Assembly (NCBI GenBank): GCA_019787685.1
Contig: JAHNUO010000021.1
Span: 1-64,000 of the forward strand
DNA length: 64,000 nt
Reading direction: 5' to 3'
Origin: Chiua virens
Lineage: Eukaryota; Basidiomycota; Agaricomycetes; Boletales; Boletaceae
The translations under genes and the position numbers were made by a program. Below are positions 26,040 to 36,331 of this stretch, piece by piece (the first letter of the stretch is position 1; every line of letters starts with the position of its first letter). The notes below the pieces were generated by a model, which was not told the DNA's origin, did not search any database, and saw nothing but the letters and a program-made list of their open reading frames with translations.

Positions 26040-26654
26040 TGTAGGGAATAGGTATTCCCTGTGCTCGCATAGCACGTTTCCACACCCTGTTGTCACCCGA
26101 TCCCGATCCTGATCTGTCTGCTTGTGCAAACTCATCCGGATTGCTGTATCCGCACCCATTTTGCCTCGGACTCTTTTATTTTATTTTTGATGCTCCTTAT
26201 TCGTACTTAGCATTGGCTAGACCATGTCACACAGCCCTTGCAGGGACATTCGGGTGCCTCTCGAACTTTATACCATACGAAAACCTTCTTTTTTTATTAT
26301 TATCCTTACTTAGGACAAGTCTGAGGGTATTCCCGAGGACTATAAATTCACTGTATTGACAAAATACAGTAGCTTTTGCCCGTGTGCATCTGTCTCACAT
26401 CGTTTTCAGTCGACGTTCATTTTCTCTCGCTCTCCTTGTATTTTCTCAATCCGGATCGGACTGCCGTGTCCGCTTTTCTATCCGTTTTAATCCGGATTCG
26501 CCCCGGATTCATCTTGGACTACTCAAAAACCATTATTCGTCGTTCACCAACTCAGTGTTGTCCCTGGGTCGAACGGAATCGCATTCCTTCACCCTCTTTC
26601 TATTTCTTTCAATCCCCCTGAGTATTGCACTACAGCTGGGATATATTACCTTCA
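26040..26654 (+). repeat. 5' LTR of the non-autonomous element (family A copy 2)
   Basis: 615 bp, TGTAGGGAAT...TTACCTTCA. Contains ACTATAAATTCACTG (TATA box, about 26340) and a GGGAATAGGTATTCCC palindrome near the start. Confidence 0.9.
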
Positions 26655-26656
26655 AC

Positions 26657-26673
26657 TGGAGCCCACCGCGAGG
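26657..26673 (+). promoter_or_regulatory. candidate tRNA primer-binding site
   Basis: TGGAGCCCACCGCGAGG starts 2 bp after the 5' LTR with the TGG expected to pair with a tRNA 3' CCA. The tRNA cannot be named without a tRNA set from this genome. Confidence 0.55.
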
Positions 26674-26922
26674 GACTTCCAGAAGTTGGTACAGACGACG
26701 ACAACCCATCCACTCATTATTCACCTCACTCACGACACACCTTCGCTTCACTCTCAGAAAATTTTCACCTTGGTTAACACCTCCTTGCATAGCATCATCG
26801 CCCCTATCGAACCCTGCACCACTACCCTTACGCCGCTGCAGAACTCTAAGTGACGTCAGACAAGTCAGACGACACACCTGTCACGGCACACGGTGACCTG
26901 TGCCACCATCTGAGTCGTTACT

Positions 26923-28239
26923 ATGCCATCACCCGGATATCTCCTACAGCTGCCCTTCCGGACTGCCTCTAGCGCCCCACGTTTCGATGCGACCATTCCG
27001 TCACAGTTACCTGCCTTTTTGAAACATGTCGATCAGTTAGCTACAAGCATCAGACTCACGGATGCACAGAAGATTAATACAGCCATCTGGTATGCCTACC
27101 CAGAAGACACCAAGCTATGGCGGACATCGCAGCAAGTACTCGCAGCACAGCCAGATTGGTCAACGTTCGTAGCGGATGTCCAGCACTGGTACTCATCATA
27201 CGATGATGACTACCCACTTTACGTTCCAGAAGCATCCATCGACATCACCACCGACCCCATCCTTGCCTCAGCATCCACCTTGTCGAATCTAGCAGATCAC
27301 ACGCTGCAAAGTGATTCCATCCGGGTCTATTCAAGGATAGTAGAATGCAATCCTGAGCAATCCGGTAACGTCTCAATTGAACCCGTCTGTGCTGATCCAC
27401 CTCTCACAGCTGTCGAATTTGCAGTACCGCATGCCGAAACACAGGAGCAAGATGAACCGGATTGCCCCAACACATCTCACCCACTACGCTCACCCTCCTC
27501 AGCCACAATCTCTCTGCCACTGGATGTACTCGTGCATACATCAATCCGGACGCCCTCGGATCCATCACCACAACCAATCCAACCACCTTCGCCCTCTTCA
27601 GATACGTCACAACCCGACTCGTCCACCCCATCGCTCTCACCATCGACCACACCAACCTTGCCACCTCTGTCACCTCGGATGACTATGAAGTTGCCACCGA
27701 TGAACCTCACACCACCACTTACCCATCCGTCACATAGTACCGGATTGCAGCTCAGCAGATCGACGTTTTCGGCTATGACAAAACGGCCAACTGGGTGCAT
27801 ACTCTCATCCCACTCATTTCCCTCTCACCCACCTGGCTTAGCACGACCACCTCACTTGCCTCCAGAGGACATAACTGTTTTATCACCACCGGATCCACCA
27901 TCATCGCCATCCGTTTGCGATAGCAGCACGCCGGCCACATCACTGAAAACATCTATCCGGATAGCTCGGATCATGTCGGATCCATCACCACCCACATTGC
28001 CCAGTTGGTCTCTCATCCCTAAAGCTGTCCCATTGCCTATCATGTCCAAACCGCTGTTGCTGCATTTACAGCCGTATCCGAGGATTTGTAGTACCTTGCC
28101 GGTTCAATCGGTTTCTGGCCAGGTATCGAAGCTAAACGCACTCTTCTGCGCAGTTCCTATACCCCATGAAGTGTGCAAATTGCAGCCACTCTCATTGCCC
28201 TCATCCTTCCTCAACAAACCGCCATCTCTGCATTTATGA
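26923..28239 (+). CDS. gag-like ORF of the non-autonomous element
   Basis: A 438-residue ORF. Residues 1-100 have the look of a fungal Ty3-type gag N-terminus: MPSPGY, FDATIPSQLPAFLKHVDQLA, then a helix with INTAIWYAYPEDTKLW and a conserved-looking Trp/Tyr-rich end (WYSSYDDDYPLY). The rest is Pro/Ser/Thr-rich and low in complexity, with no zinc knuckle. The second half overlaps open stretches in other frames. One of these (from 27462) includes an ATGCTRAYINPDAL segment that faintly resembles an aspartic-protease start, so the coding history is probably more complex. Confidence 0.55.
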   Translation: MPSPGYLLQLPFRTASSAPRFDATIPSQLPAFLKHVDQLATSIRLTDAQKINTAIWYAYPEDTKLWRTSQQVLAAQPDWSTFVADVQHWYSSYDDDYPLYVPEASIDITTDPILASASTLSNLADHTLQSDSIRVYSRIVECNPEQSGNVSIEPVCADPPLTAVEFAVPHAETQEQDEPDCPNTSHPLRSPSSATISLPLDVLVHTSIRTPSDPSPQPIQPPSPSSDTSQPDSSTPSLSPSTTPTLPPLSPRMTMKLPPMNLTPPLTHPSHSTGLQLSRSTFSAMTKRPTGCILSSHSFPSHPPGLARPPHLPPEDITVLSPPDPPSSPSVCDSSTPATSLKTSIRIARIMSDPSPPTLPSWSLIPKAVPLPIMSKPLLLHLQPYPRICSTLPVQSVSGQVSKLNALFCAVPIPHEVCKLQPLSLPSSFLNKPPSLHL

Positions 28240-28530
28240 CCGCATCCAAGGATGAGCACCTCACCGGTTCAATCGGTTTCCGGCCGTGGATTGAAGCTAA
28301 ATACACTCTTCCGCGCAGTTCCTATGCACCATGAAGTGCACACATTGCAGCCACACCCGTCACCCTCGTTCTTTTTCAACAAACTGCCCTCACTGCTATC
28401 AACCTCACCCCTCGTTTCCGCAACCATGCCACCACCCATCTCATCCAAGCTGCCATCTCTACGTTTACAGCCGTATCCAAGGACCCATACCTCACCGGTT
28501 CAATCGGTTCTGAGCTGGTTATCGAAACTA
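28061..28530 (+). repeat. three imperfect tandem copies inside the element
   Basis: Units start near 28061, 28227 and 28460 with TGCATTTACAGCCGTATCC or close variants. Each contains CACCGGTTCAATCGGTT; the first two continue to CGCAGTTCCTAT and CATGAAGTG. Spacing is 166 and 233 bp, the second unit being longer. Confidence 0.65.
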
Positions 28531-29850
28531 CGCATGCCCTTCGCTGCTCTCCCAATCCGTTTCCCTCTCTCTCAATTTTACACTAATGCATGCGTCTTGT
28601 CATTTCAGTTTATGCTTCAGCCGTCTCTGCCCACATTGGGTTTATTTGGTGACCCGGCTGACACGGTTTGGTCACATTTTCCCTTCGACCCGGGAATCTG
28701 ACTGTTTCTTTTTTTTTCACTATCATCGAGATGCCCTCACCCTTTCTCCACAGCATTATCTGGATGACCGGGAGGTCATCAGATATGGCCTACCCAGGGG
28801 GGAGGGGTCTACAAGACCACCTCAGTTTCTACATGCAACTTTTCGCATTTTCACAATTTCAGTCATTGAAATTATTCTTTTGATATCCATTTCATCTCTG
28901 TTTTGTCCCCGGTATTCATCCGGCAGATCTCTATCTCACCCCGGGTTTAGTCCGGTGATCGATCATTACTCATTGAACAAGAAACCATCGCAGAAAAGAA
29001 AAGAATACCGTATAGAAAAACCAACACACAATTGTATAGTCCTTTCATTTCTTCTACCACTCAATTCACCACTTTGTTATTGCAACCATCTAGAATTCGT
29101 GCCCTCATCCGCTGCGTACCACTTCTGCTCTTCGAACGCGCATAGGCACAACACACTTTATCCGGTCGTATCCGGATTGTTTCCGGACGTTTTTAGGTAT
29201 CACAAAAGGGCATCCGTTGCAGGTATAGGCGCGAAAGACGCACGACGAAGACAAGCCGAGTCGGACACTCGCCAATTGGTTTCATTTTGTTTTTCTCTTT
29301 CTTATCATCTCTTTCACGTTCAACCATGCAGTTCTTTTCTTCGTATTCGGATCACACAGCAAGCAGCGGATAGCAAACTCGGCCGACCGGATCACATTGG
29401 ATCACACCGGACACATGCGGACAAGCAGAATTCATGCAGGACGATCGACACATACCAGAGATGCTATCACTGCGATGAACACGAAACCATCACACACACT
29501 TTGCATCGCAGATTACGGCCATCCTTCATCCATCATGCCTTCATGCGCGAGACCATAGACAACAGACACACAGAAAAGCCACGCATCACACTGTCGCGAT
29601 CACTATCCAATCCTGTCATTTGCGGATCATCGTCACTGTGCAGCCATCATCACTCTTGTCATCTCTGTCGTCATCTCTCTCATCACTCTCATCACTCTCA
29701 TTGCCATCACCATCTCTGTCGATGTATCTGTCACCCTTGCGTATCCGGACCCATCCGCTGCCATCTGCAACTGTCACGTTGAACCACCAATCGCATCCCC
29801 ATACACATCGGGCTGACTGGGGACAGTCAGCATCTAAAGTCCCCATCGGG

Positions 29851-30451
29851 TGTAGGGAATAGGTATTCCCTGTGCTCGCATAGCACGTTTCCGCACCCTG
29901 TTGTCACCCGATCCCGATCCTGATCTGTCTCATCCGGATTGCTGTATCCGCGCCCGTTTTGCCTCGGACTCTTTTATTTTATTTTTGATGCTCCTTATTC
30001 GTACTTAGCATTGGCTAGACCATGTCACACAGCCCTTGCAGGGACATTCGGGTGCCTCTCGAACTTTATACCATACGAAAACCTTCTTTTTTTATTATTA
30101 TCCTTACTTAGGACAAGTCTGAGGGTATTCCCGAGGACTATAAATTCACTGTATTGACAAAATACAGTAGCTTTGCCCGTGTGCATCTGTCTCACATCGT
30201 TTTCGGTCGACATTCATTTTCTCTCGCTCTCCTTGTATTTTCTCAATCCGGATCGGACTGCCGTGTCCGCTTTTCTATCCGTTTTAATCTGGATTCGCCC
30301 CGGATTCATCTTGGACTACTCAAAAACCATTATTCGTCATTCACCAACTCAGTGTTGTCCCTGGGTCGAACGGAATCGCATTCCTTCACCCTCTTTCTAT
30401 TTCTTTCAATCCCCCTGAGTATTGCACTACAGCCGGGATATATTACCTTCA
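29851..30451 (+). repeat. 3' LTR of the non-autonomous element (family A copy 3)
   Basis: 601 bp; same termini as the 5' LTR, with a short internal deletion after GATCTGTCT and few substitutions. Confidence 0.9.
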
Positions 30452-30455
30452 ACGT

Positions 30456-31076
30456 CAAGTATTCATACTGGGTCATAAATACAAGATGCTCCTTCACAGC
30501 CCTACCTGCTAAGCTCATCATGCCACCAAAGGTCACACCCATCTCACCGTTTTACAACAAAAATTCTAACCCCCCTGCCTTGTCCTCATTGCTGACTGAC
30601 TGTTATGATTCTTTTCTTTTTCTCATTTATACTACTTCACTATGCTTGATTACTAGGTATCTCCCTATATTCATCCATACTTCATTCCTCTTGCTTAGTC
30701 AACCCACATCAGCGTAACCTAATCACTTACTCTCTTCTCTTAGTCATCTTCACTTCATCATCACCCACTGCCTTCACATCATACAACTTCCTTTGACCAA
30801 TTGTGTCTATTCTGCTCTTCTTGGTTACCCACTTTGTCCGTTGGTCCATGTACCTATCCCTATGTATAAATACCTCATCAAGATACTCCTGTACATTAGT
30901 CTTGATCTCCACAATCTAGCTAAGTACCTCACCTCTACTTGGACTCCCTGAGTCAACCCTCGAAACCTCAGTCCCAAGAGTATAGATTCTCAACTGGACA
31001 ACTTAGGAAACTTCCTGAGTCTTCACTCATCTCGTTGGTAGCCACTCACTAACCAACAACCCTCTTGAAACTCTTC
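30456..31076. other. region without recognisable genes
   Basis: AT/pyrimidine-rich. Short ORFs on both strands lack motifs. Confidence 0.3.
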
Positions 31077-31176
31077 AGCGCACCGCATACCAAGTGGTGG
31101 TTGTTTGAGTTATCATAGCCACTTGATACTTAGCGCTTTTGTGGCTACACTAGGTCCTACCCAGAACTATTGTAAC
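31077..31176 (+). repeat. dispersed repeat D, copy 2
   Basis: Second copy of the block at 22760-22871, beginning GAAACTCTTCAGCGCACCGC. It runs into the decayed gene below. Confidence 0.7.
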
Positions 31177-31887
31177 ACCAACCAGCTGGAACTGTTTGGC
31201 AATACCTATCACTCCCCCAGCCTCCTGTCTGATGAAGTACTCTCAAAGAACAAGAACATCATGCACTTCCCTGTCAATGACCCACCCATGTGCTCAAAGA
31301 CAGGACAAGAATGTGCTACCCAGTTGCCTTACCCCTCTGTGCAACCTCATCAGCAATCTCAGACTCATGCTAGGTCTTGTGGCCATGCAGCCTCAGAATC
31401 CCTGTCTAAAAACTCATCTTTGTCTTCCCTTTCAGATTCTGCTTCAGATACTAGTGAGTCCACATCAAGCGTGCTCTTAGAGCAATTAAAGATTCCAAAG
31501 CCTTCCAGTAAGCCTGGATGACCTGGAAGAGGCAGGTACAACCTAGAGAGTACTGGTGGCTGGAATTACAAGGTCTTCTCTAAGTTCAAGGTACAACCAT
31601 CAAGATCTCGAGCATTTTACAGCCTTATGTATCTTCAATAGACTGTCTCATACAGACTCATTGACCAACATCTTGATGTAACAAAGTATGCCTCCGCCCA
31701 GAACCCTGCACAACTGAAGATTGTCCATGATTAGGTTCACACTGTGACCATTTCTCTCACAATACACACCTAATCTATCCCATCTTAGGCAACAGAGGCA
31801 TTTCCTGACCTTGACAACTATTCTAACTGTTGGCCAGTAACTGACCTCATTATGATGCACCTCAAGTATACTTTGAGCCAGGCTTGA
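31160..31887 (+). pseudogene. decayed conserved Agaricomycete gene of unknown function
   Basis: Three blocks splice in one frame: about 31160-31590, 31642-31734 and 31789-31887. The first is Ser-rich and ends KIPKPSSKPG, TGA, PGRGRYNLE...WNYKVFSKFK. The second reads RLIDQHLDVTKYASAQNPAQ. The third reads EAFPDLDNYSNCWPVTDLI and ends MMHLKYTLSQA. I recall similar Agaricomycete proteins of unknown function with a GRPGRGGYNL segment, which suggests the TGA at 31519-31521 was CGA (Arg). A TAG closes the second block at 31732-31734. The blocks are too well ordered for chance, but no function can be assigned. Confidence 0.45.
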
Positions 31888-32244
31888 AGGTGAGAGATGG
31901 AATTTGTGGCAGGAAAGGCCAGGCAGGCCACAGCTTCAGTAAGAGTCTATATCACCTTTTGCTCCCTCTGACCCACACACCCTTACTACAGAAGTGAATG
32001 TGATGGCTGGAGCTGGAGTTGGGTCTGTCTGCATTGTGTCTGATCTGTGTATGTTTGTGTGTGTGATATACAAAATGTTAAGAACATGGTTTGCATTGTT
32101 TTTGGTGGGAGCACAAGTATTCAAAGTGTACAGTCCTTGTTGATTATGTAATGTTAAGGAGCAAGCCATCCGCGTGGTGCACGGCATCACAGTTTGTTCA
32201 AGTGTTTGCATCTTTTCCTCCTCCCAGTCAGTGCTTCAGCTAGT
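31888..32244. other. intergenic region, no supported gene
   Basis: Purine-rich start, then TG-rich sequence (TGTGTATGTTTGTGTGTGTG around 32046). No coding motif. Confidence 0.3.
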
Positions 32245-32610
32245 ATGAGCTCCCTTCACCAGCCTCCTCATCAATATCCCCCATCAGATACTTGCTCAGA
32301 TCACTACCATTCCTGGCCGTCCAAGTCTTTTTCTTTGCCCTTGTATAAGAAGCCTGCTTTAGCTTGTTTGTTCTGTCGAGAGAGGAAGATTGCTTGTGAC
32401 CCGCTGCAGCCATTGGCAGAAAACCAGAACAGGACATGTGTGTGAGTAGCAGATTCAATGGATCTGAGACACAATTTTTGCCAAGTCGTACTTACTCCTG
32501 ACCCTTTTTTCAGCCAATGTGCCAAACGGCACCTGAAATGCAAATATCCTTGCAAGTCCAAACGAAGGACAAAGGTGCCAACCATCAATTCTGAATCTCT
32601 TTCAGGGCCA
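32245..32610 (+). pseudogene. orphan Zn(II)2Cys6 zinc-cluster fragment
   Basis: Two exons (32245-32441 and 32514-32610) with a clean GT-AG intron encode a zinc cluster split by the intron: CLFCRERKIAC on the left and CVQCAKRHLKC on the right, spaced as Cys-x2-Cys-x6-Cys...Cys-x2-Cys-x6-Cys. A Lys/Arg-rich linker (CKSKRRTKVP) follows, as in Gal4-type factors. A donor-like GTGAGT follows exon 2, but no downstream regulatory domain is recognisable. The binding module seems to be a truncated remnant in repeat-rich DNA, or the rest of the gene has diverged. Confidence 0.6.
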
Positions 32611-33200
32611 GTGAGTCTAGAATCCAGATAAACTCTGAGTCAGTCCAGTTAAGCCAGAAACGATCAGATCTCTAAGACTTAGGCAAGCGAGACTTTGTGA
32701 GCCTCATTGGCATACAATTATGTCCTGTACTGCTGCCATATATCTAGCAATCCTCCTTAGATTAGCTTTGACCTTCTCATAACAATACAGTGTGCTAAAT
32801 GGTGTTGTTTTGTCATGGATTGTCAGCCCACAGTCACTTCCTCTGAGTCCCACTCGTGCCGTTTCATGCACAAAATGTCAACCATCAAAACTTGTACCTT
32901 CAAGCTGTTTCCTGCTTTGACAGCCCAAATCGGAAATCATAACTGTTCTCCTTCCAGCAGCATTGAATGTCATGGACAGAATTTCCTTGAATGGCCTTTG
33001 AAGAACAATCACTAACTATGATTCTAGATAACGATCGATAGTAACCCAGGCTTCCCAGGAAATCAGAGACTGTAGTCCTGGTCATGTACATGTTGTCGGA
33101 TACTACTACCACTTGTGGATTGTGCCTTGGATGACAAGACCAAGTATGGGACTAGTACCTGCGTTCAAACAATGGGTGCTCATTCATCACCACACATATC
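32611..33200. other. region without recognisable genes
   Basis: Downstream of the zinc-cluster fragment. ORFs on both strands are short and lack motifs. Confidence 0.3.
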
Positions 33201-33203
33201 CTT

Positions 33204-34710
33204 GTGGATGTCATTCCTTGCGGGTATATCCATGCAGTAGACCGTCGTCAACACCATACCGGGAGACTCCATACCAGACCACAGTGTGCAACCTGCTTGA
33301 TGACCAACTTGAACCTGCCACCAGCTGCAACTAGAATCCCATGGAGAAATATCGAAAGAGTTGGTACTACAAACGGTCCTGTTCATTGCTGTACTATCCA
33401 CATTCAAACAAGCAGCATCGTGAAAGCTTCGGATTTAGTCACATCCAACTCACCCCTTACTGGTTACCCATTGAAATGTTCTGCTGTGGTTCGTGCACCC
33501 TCCACTTCTCACCCATTAATTCTCAGATACGTCCTACACCTCCGGACAGCACACGACATCTACGAATACCTCATAAATCGATTCGGCACCCCTACAACAC
33601 TATGAGACAGCACAAGCAGCCCCCGATGCAGCGAATAAGTGCGAAATGTCGAAAATGGAGTCGAAAATTCCACATATGGAGAATGGTGAGGAAGCCGAGA
33701 GAGCTGAGAGCGTCGCAAGCCCGAACGCAGGCACGGAAATTGATGGGAAGGTTGATGAAATGGATGCAGGTGCGCAGAACAAGGTGGAGACCACCAAAAA
33801 GCCCCTAACGACGTCGATCAAGGGAGAGATGTCGAGCGTAATGATGCATGGGCGATCAACGATGGCCGACGACAGAGATGATGAAAGTCAACAGGGCCCC
33901 AAACCCAGCGTGAGTCGCAACGGACGATCCCCAGAGCTCCAAGCTTGAGGAGAGACGGAAGTCAGCGACCTACGGAGCTCAGGACAGCAAACCCGAAGCA
34001 GACGCGTCGCAACCATCGGGATGTGTTGGGAGTGCTAGGAACAAGCAAATAGAGCTGCCGGAAGTAATAGAATGTGTCAGGGAACGGTCGAAGGAGAATA
34101 AGGAAGAGAACTCGCCTAGAGCGATCTCATGCAACCCAGACGACCTAGGCGACGAACCAGTTGTAGGAGAGGCTTACCCACGTCCTATGGAACGCTCTAG
34201 GAGTGATGGAGACGAGCGGTTCAAGAGCACGAAGCTGCTATGTCGTTATAAGCAACCTGGAGGAGGAGAAGGCGAGCAAGACTTACCAAAACTGACTCCA
34301 GGCGATTCAAGCGAAACGGCCGCAGGAGACATCGACCATGGTACCCTGGAATGTCATAGAGGCAATGGGAACAGGAGTGTCAAAGAAACGAGATCGATCT
34401 GTTGAGAGAACAAGCTAGGAGCAGGGAAGGCGAACAGGCCGATCCAGACGAAACGAACGACCTGGACAACAAAGCGGCTACATCAGACGACTTCCCCACT
34501 TACCTAGACTGTCCCCAAAGCGACAGAATCGAGCGCTTCGTCAAAATGAAGGCGCAATGTTGAGAGAGAAGTCCGGGAGAGCAGGAGATGATCCAATCGA
34601 CTTCGGGAGACGCTGAAGGCAAAGAGCAGTGTCTAAATGCTTCGAGATGAGTCGGATACGATGGGAGAGGTCCCTAGAAGGATGGTACAACGAGTGGCGC
34701 ACGCTACGAC
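33204..34710 (+). mobile_element. copia-like gag relic
   Basis: The frame at 33204-33605 ends TAHDIYEYLINRFGT, resembling the UBN2/copia gag helix (..W..L..RF). The next frame (33646-33948) is a highly charged Glu/Asp/Lys/Arg-rich region, and purine-rich charged coding continues with stops and frame changes to about 34710. Only gag-like sequence is seen, with no protease, integrase or reverse transcriptase. Identification rests on composition and one short motif. Confidence 0.4.
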
Positions 34711-36331
34711 TCACTACGAGTCAAAACGCGACAACTAGCTAAGCCAGATCAGTCTGAATGGAATAAAGACAAACTTGAAATCACAAAAGCGCACGCACAT
34801 AGGCCATCCAAACCGCCAAACCATCATCCCAGACACACTCTCAACCTCCCGAACCCACTGCATCAACGAGGAAAGCTCAAAACATGATCTAGAATCAGCA
34901 GAGCAAGAGTGAGCAAAGACACTCGCGTGAATCGGTCTAATCGGACACACCAGATGTGTCGTATGTTTGCATAGTGTGTGCCCACATAAGCAGAATTTCG
35001 TTTCATCCCACGCTCCGAATGATACACGAAGATGTGATTAGACAAGCCATTCTAATCTCTCCCGATGGCTGAACGACTCCTGCGTACCTCCTTGGAGTCT
35101 CTGCTTCCTCACCCACTCCCATACGTACTACCCATTCTGACCTCCACTCACCCCCCGCCTTCGCTCCGTACGACACCCGGTACAGCATCTTCGTAAATTT
35201 CTCGATCTAAGTCTTCGTTCCACTCACAAGCCACGCGTCGCAGGGTGCCTCAAGCCGCATCACTGTGACATCAACTCCTCCACCATAGGATATAACAATG
35301 ACCCGCTCTCCACACTCGCTACACTTTGGCCAATGTGAGTCTATCCGCTCATGATCTTCCCATCTTGTCCTGCCAAGTTCGTGCCATGTCAATGATTGAT
35401 ACCTCTAAGGAAGCTGCCAATTCTCCAAGTCAACTGGACCAGTGGTATGTGATGACAGTGGTCCAAGAAACCTCGTTGATGTGGCCACATCTGATGTTCA
35501 TGGCGTGCAGGCACAATACGTGAGTCCATCACTGTTGGATAACAATTGGGTAACCTGAACTGCAGTGCTGTGATGAAACTACATCCGATTGACTTATCAA
35601 ACTTAGCAATACCTTGCAACTGCGGATAGGTCTCACATTGGCGCGATCAAGTTTCCCGATCCTCAGTTGCCCTCCACTCCTGCAAGCACGATACATGGAG
35701 CTGTGCATCTACAAGGTGCAGGATGCAGAGATGCTTCATCGTACAAAAACAGAGGGTATGTATACCTGGAGTGCAGTGTTAATTGCTTGGCTGGCCACCT
35801 CACTCTGGCGCACACATCTAGACTTTTTGGTCAACACGTCGGGAGTTCGCATTCCACTTCCCGACTGCACAGCTACTAGGTAGGTGCTTTCTTGGTAGCA
35901 CCTTAAATTGCAGGTATTGTAACCTTCATGCCGACTACCCAAGATGTATGTGTATGCTGCTTGAGTCTGTGCACTAAAGGTCGTTCAAGTTCAACGCCAA
36001 CTGTTAGTCTAATACAAGATCAAAGTTTGCCACACAAAATATTCAGGCACCAGTGAGGAACCACGAGTTGTGCACCAACCAGTCCAGGTCCCTGAATCTG
36101 GGCAATACCTCTGGTGTTGTGATTGGAAAGACTTACGAAAGTTTTAGTGGCTTCCGATCCCCATAAGGCAGAATTCATATTAGCGGTCTTGCCGGGACGG
36201 AATGGTCGGTTTACCATGCGAGTCGAGCGATGGGTGCTATCATAATGCTGACTCATTGAAAGCTAGCCCTGCCAGGGAACTCAAGTATAGCGCATTCGAC
36301 CCAATTCCTTTCAACCAACTATCATACTAGA
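34711..36331. other. region without a recognised gene
   Basis: A possible spliced stretch lies at 35388-35880 (DQWYVMTVVQETSLMWPHL, then after a GTGAGT donor RYMELCIYKVQDAEML), but I recognise no family and the frame breaks. The remainder is unassigned. Confidence 0.3.

Larger units (their letters stand above)
26036..30455 (+). mobile_element. LTR retrotransposon lacking pol (non-autonomous), with 4-bp target duplication ACGT
   Basis: Two family A LTRs (26040-26654 and 29851-30451) in direct orientation enclose 3.2 kb. The element is flanked by ACGT at 26036-26039 and 30452-30455. A primer-binding-site candidate TGGAGCCCACCGCGAGG begins at 26657, two bases after the 5' LTR. The interior has a gag-like ORF and Pro/Ser/Thr-rich sequence, but I find no reverse transcriptase YxDD, RNase H or integrase motif in any frame. 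The LTRs differ mainly by a 15-bp deletion (TGCTTGTGCAAACTC in the 5' copy) and a few point changes, so insertion was fairly recent. Confidence 0.85.

Noticed and set aside
27377..27800. Pro/His-rich plus-strand ORF and Val/Gly-rich minus-strand ORF inside the retroelement
   Set aside because: They overlap the gag-like frame and have only low-complexity composition.
28586..29782. 398-codon plus-strand ORF in the 3' part of the retroelement
   Set aside because: Searched by eye for YxDD, DDE and HHCC motifs; none found. His/Ser/Cys-rich low complexity; not called as pol.
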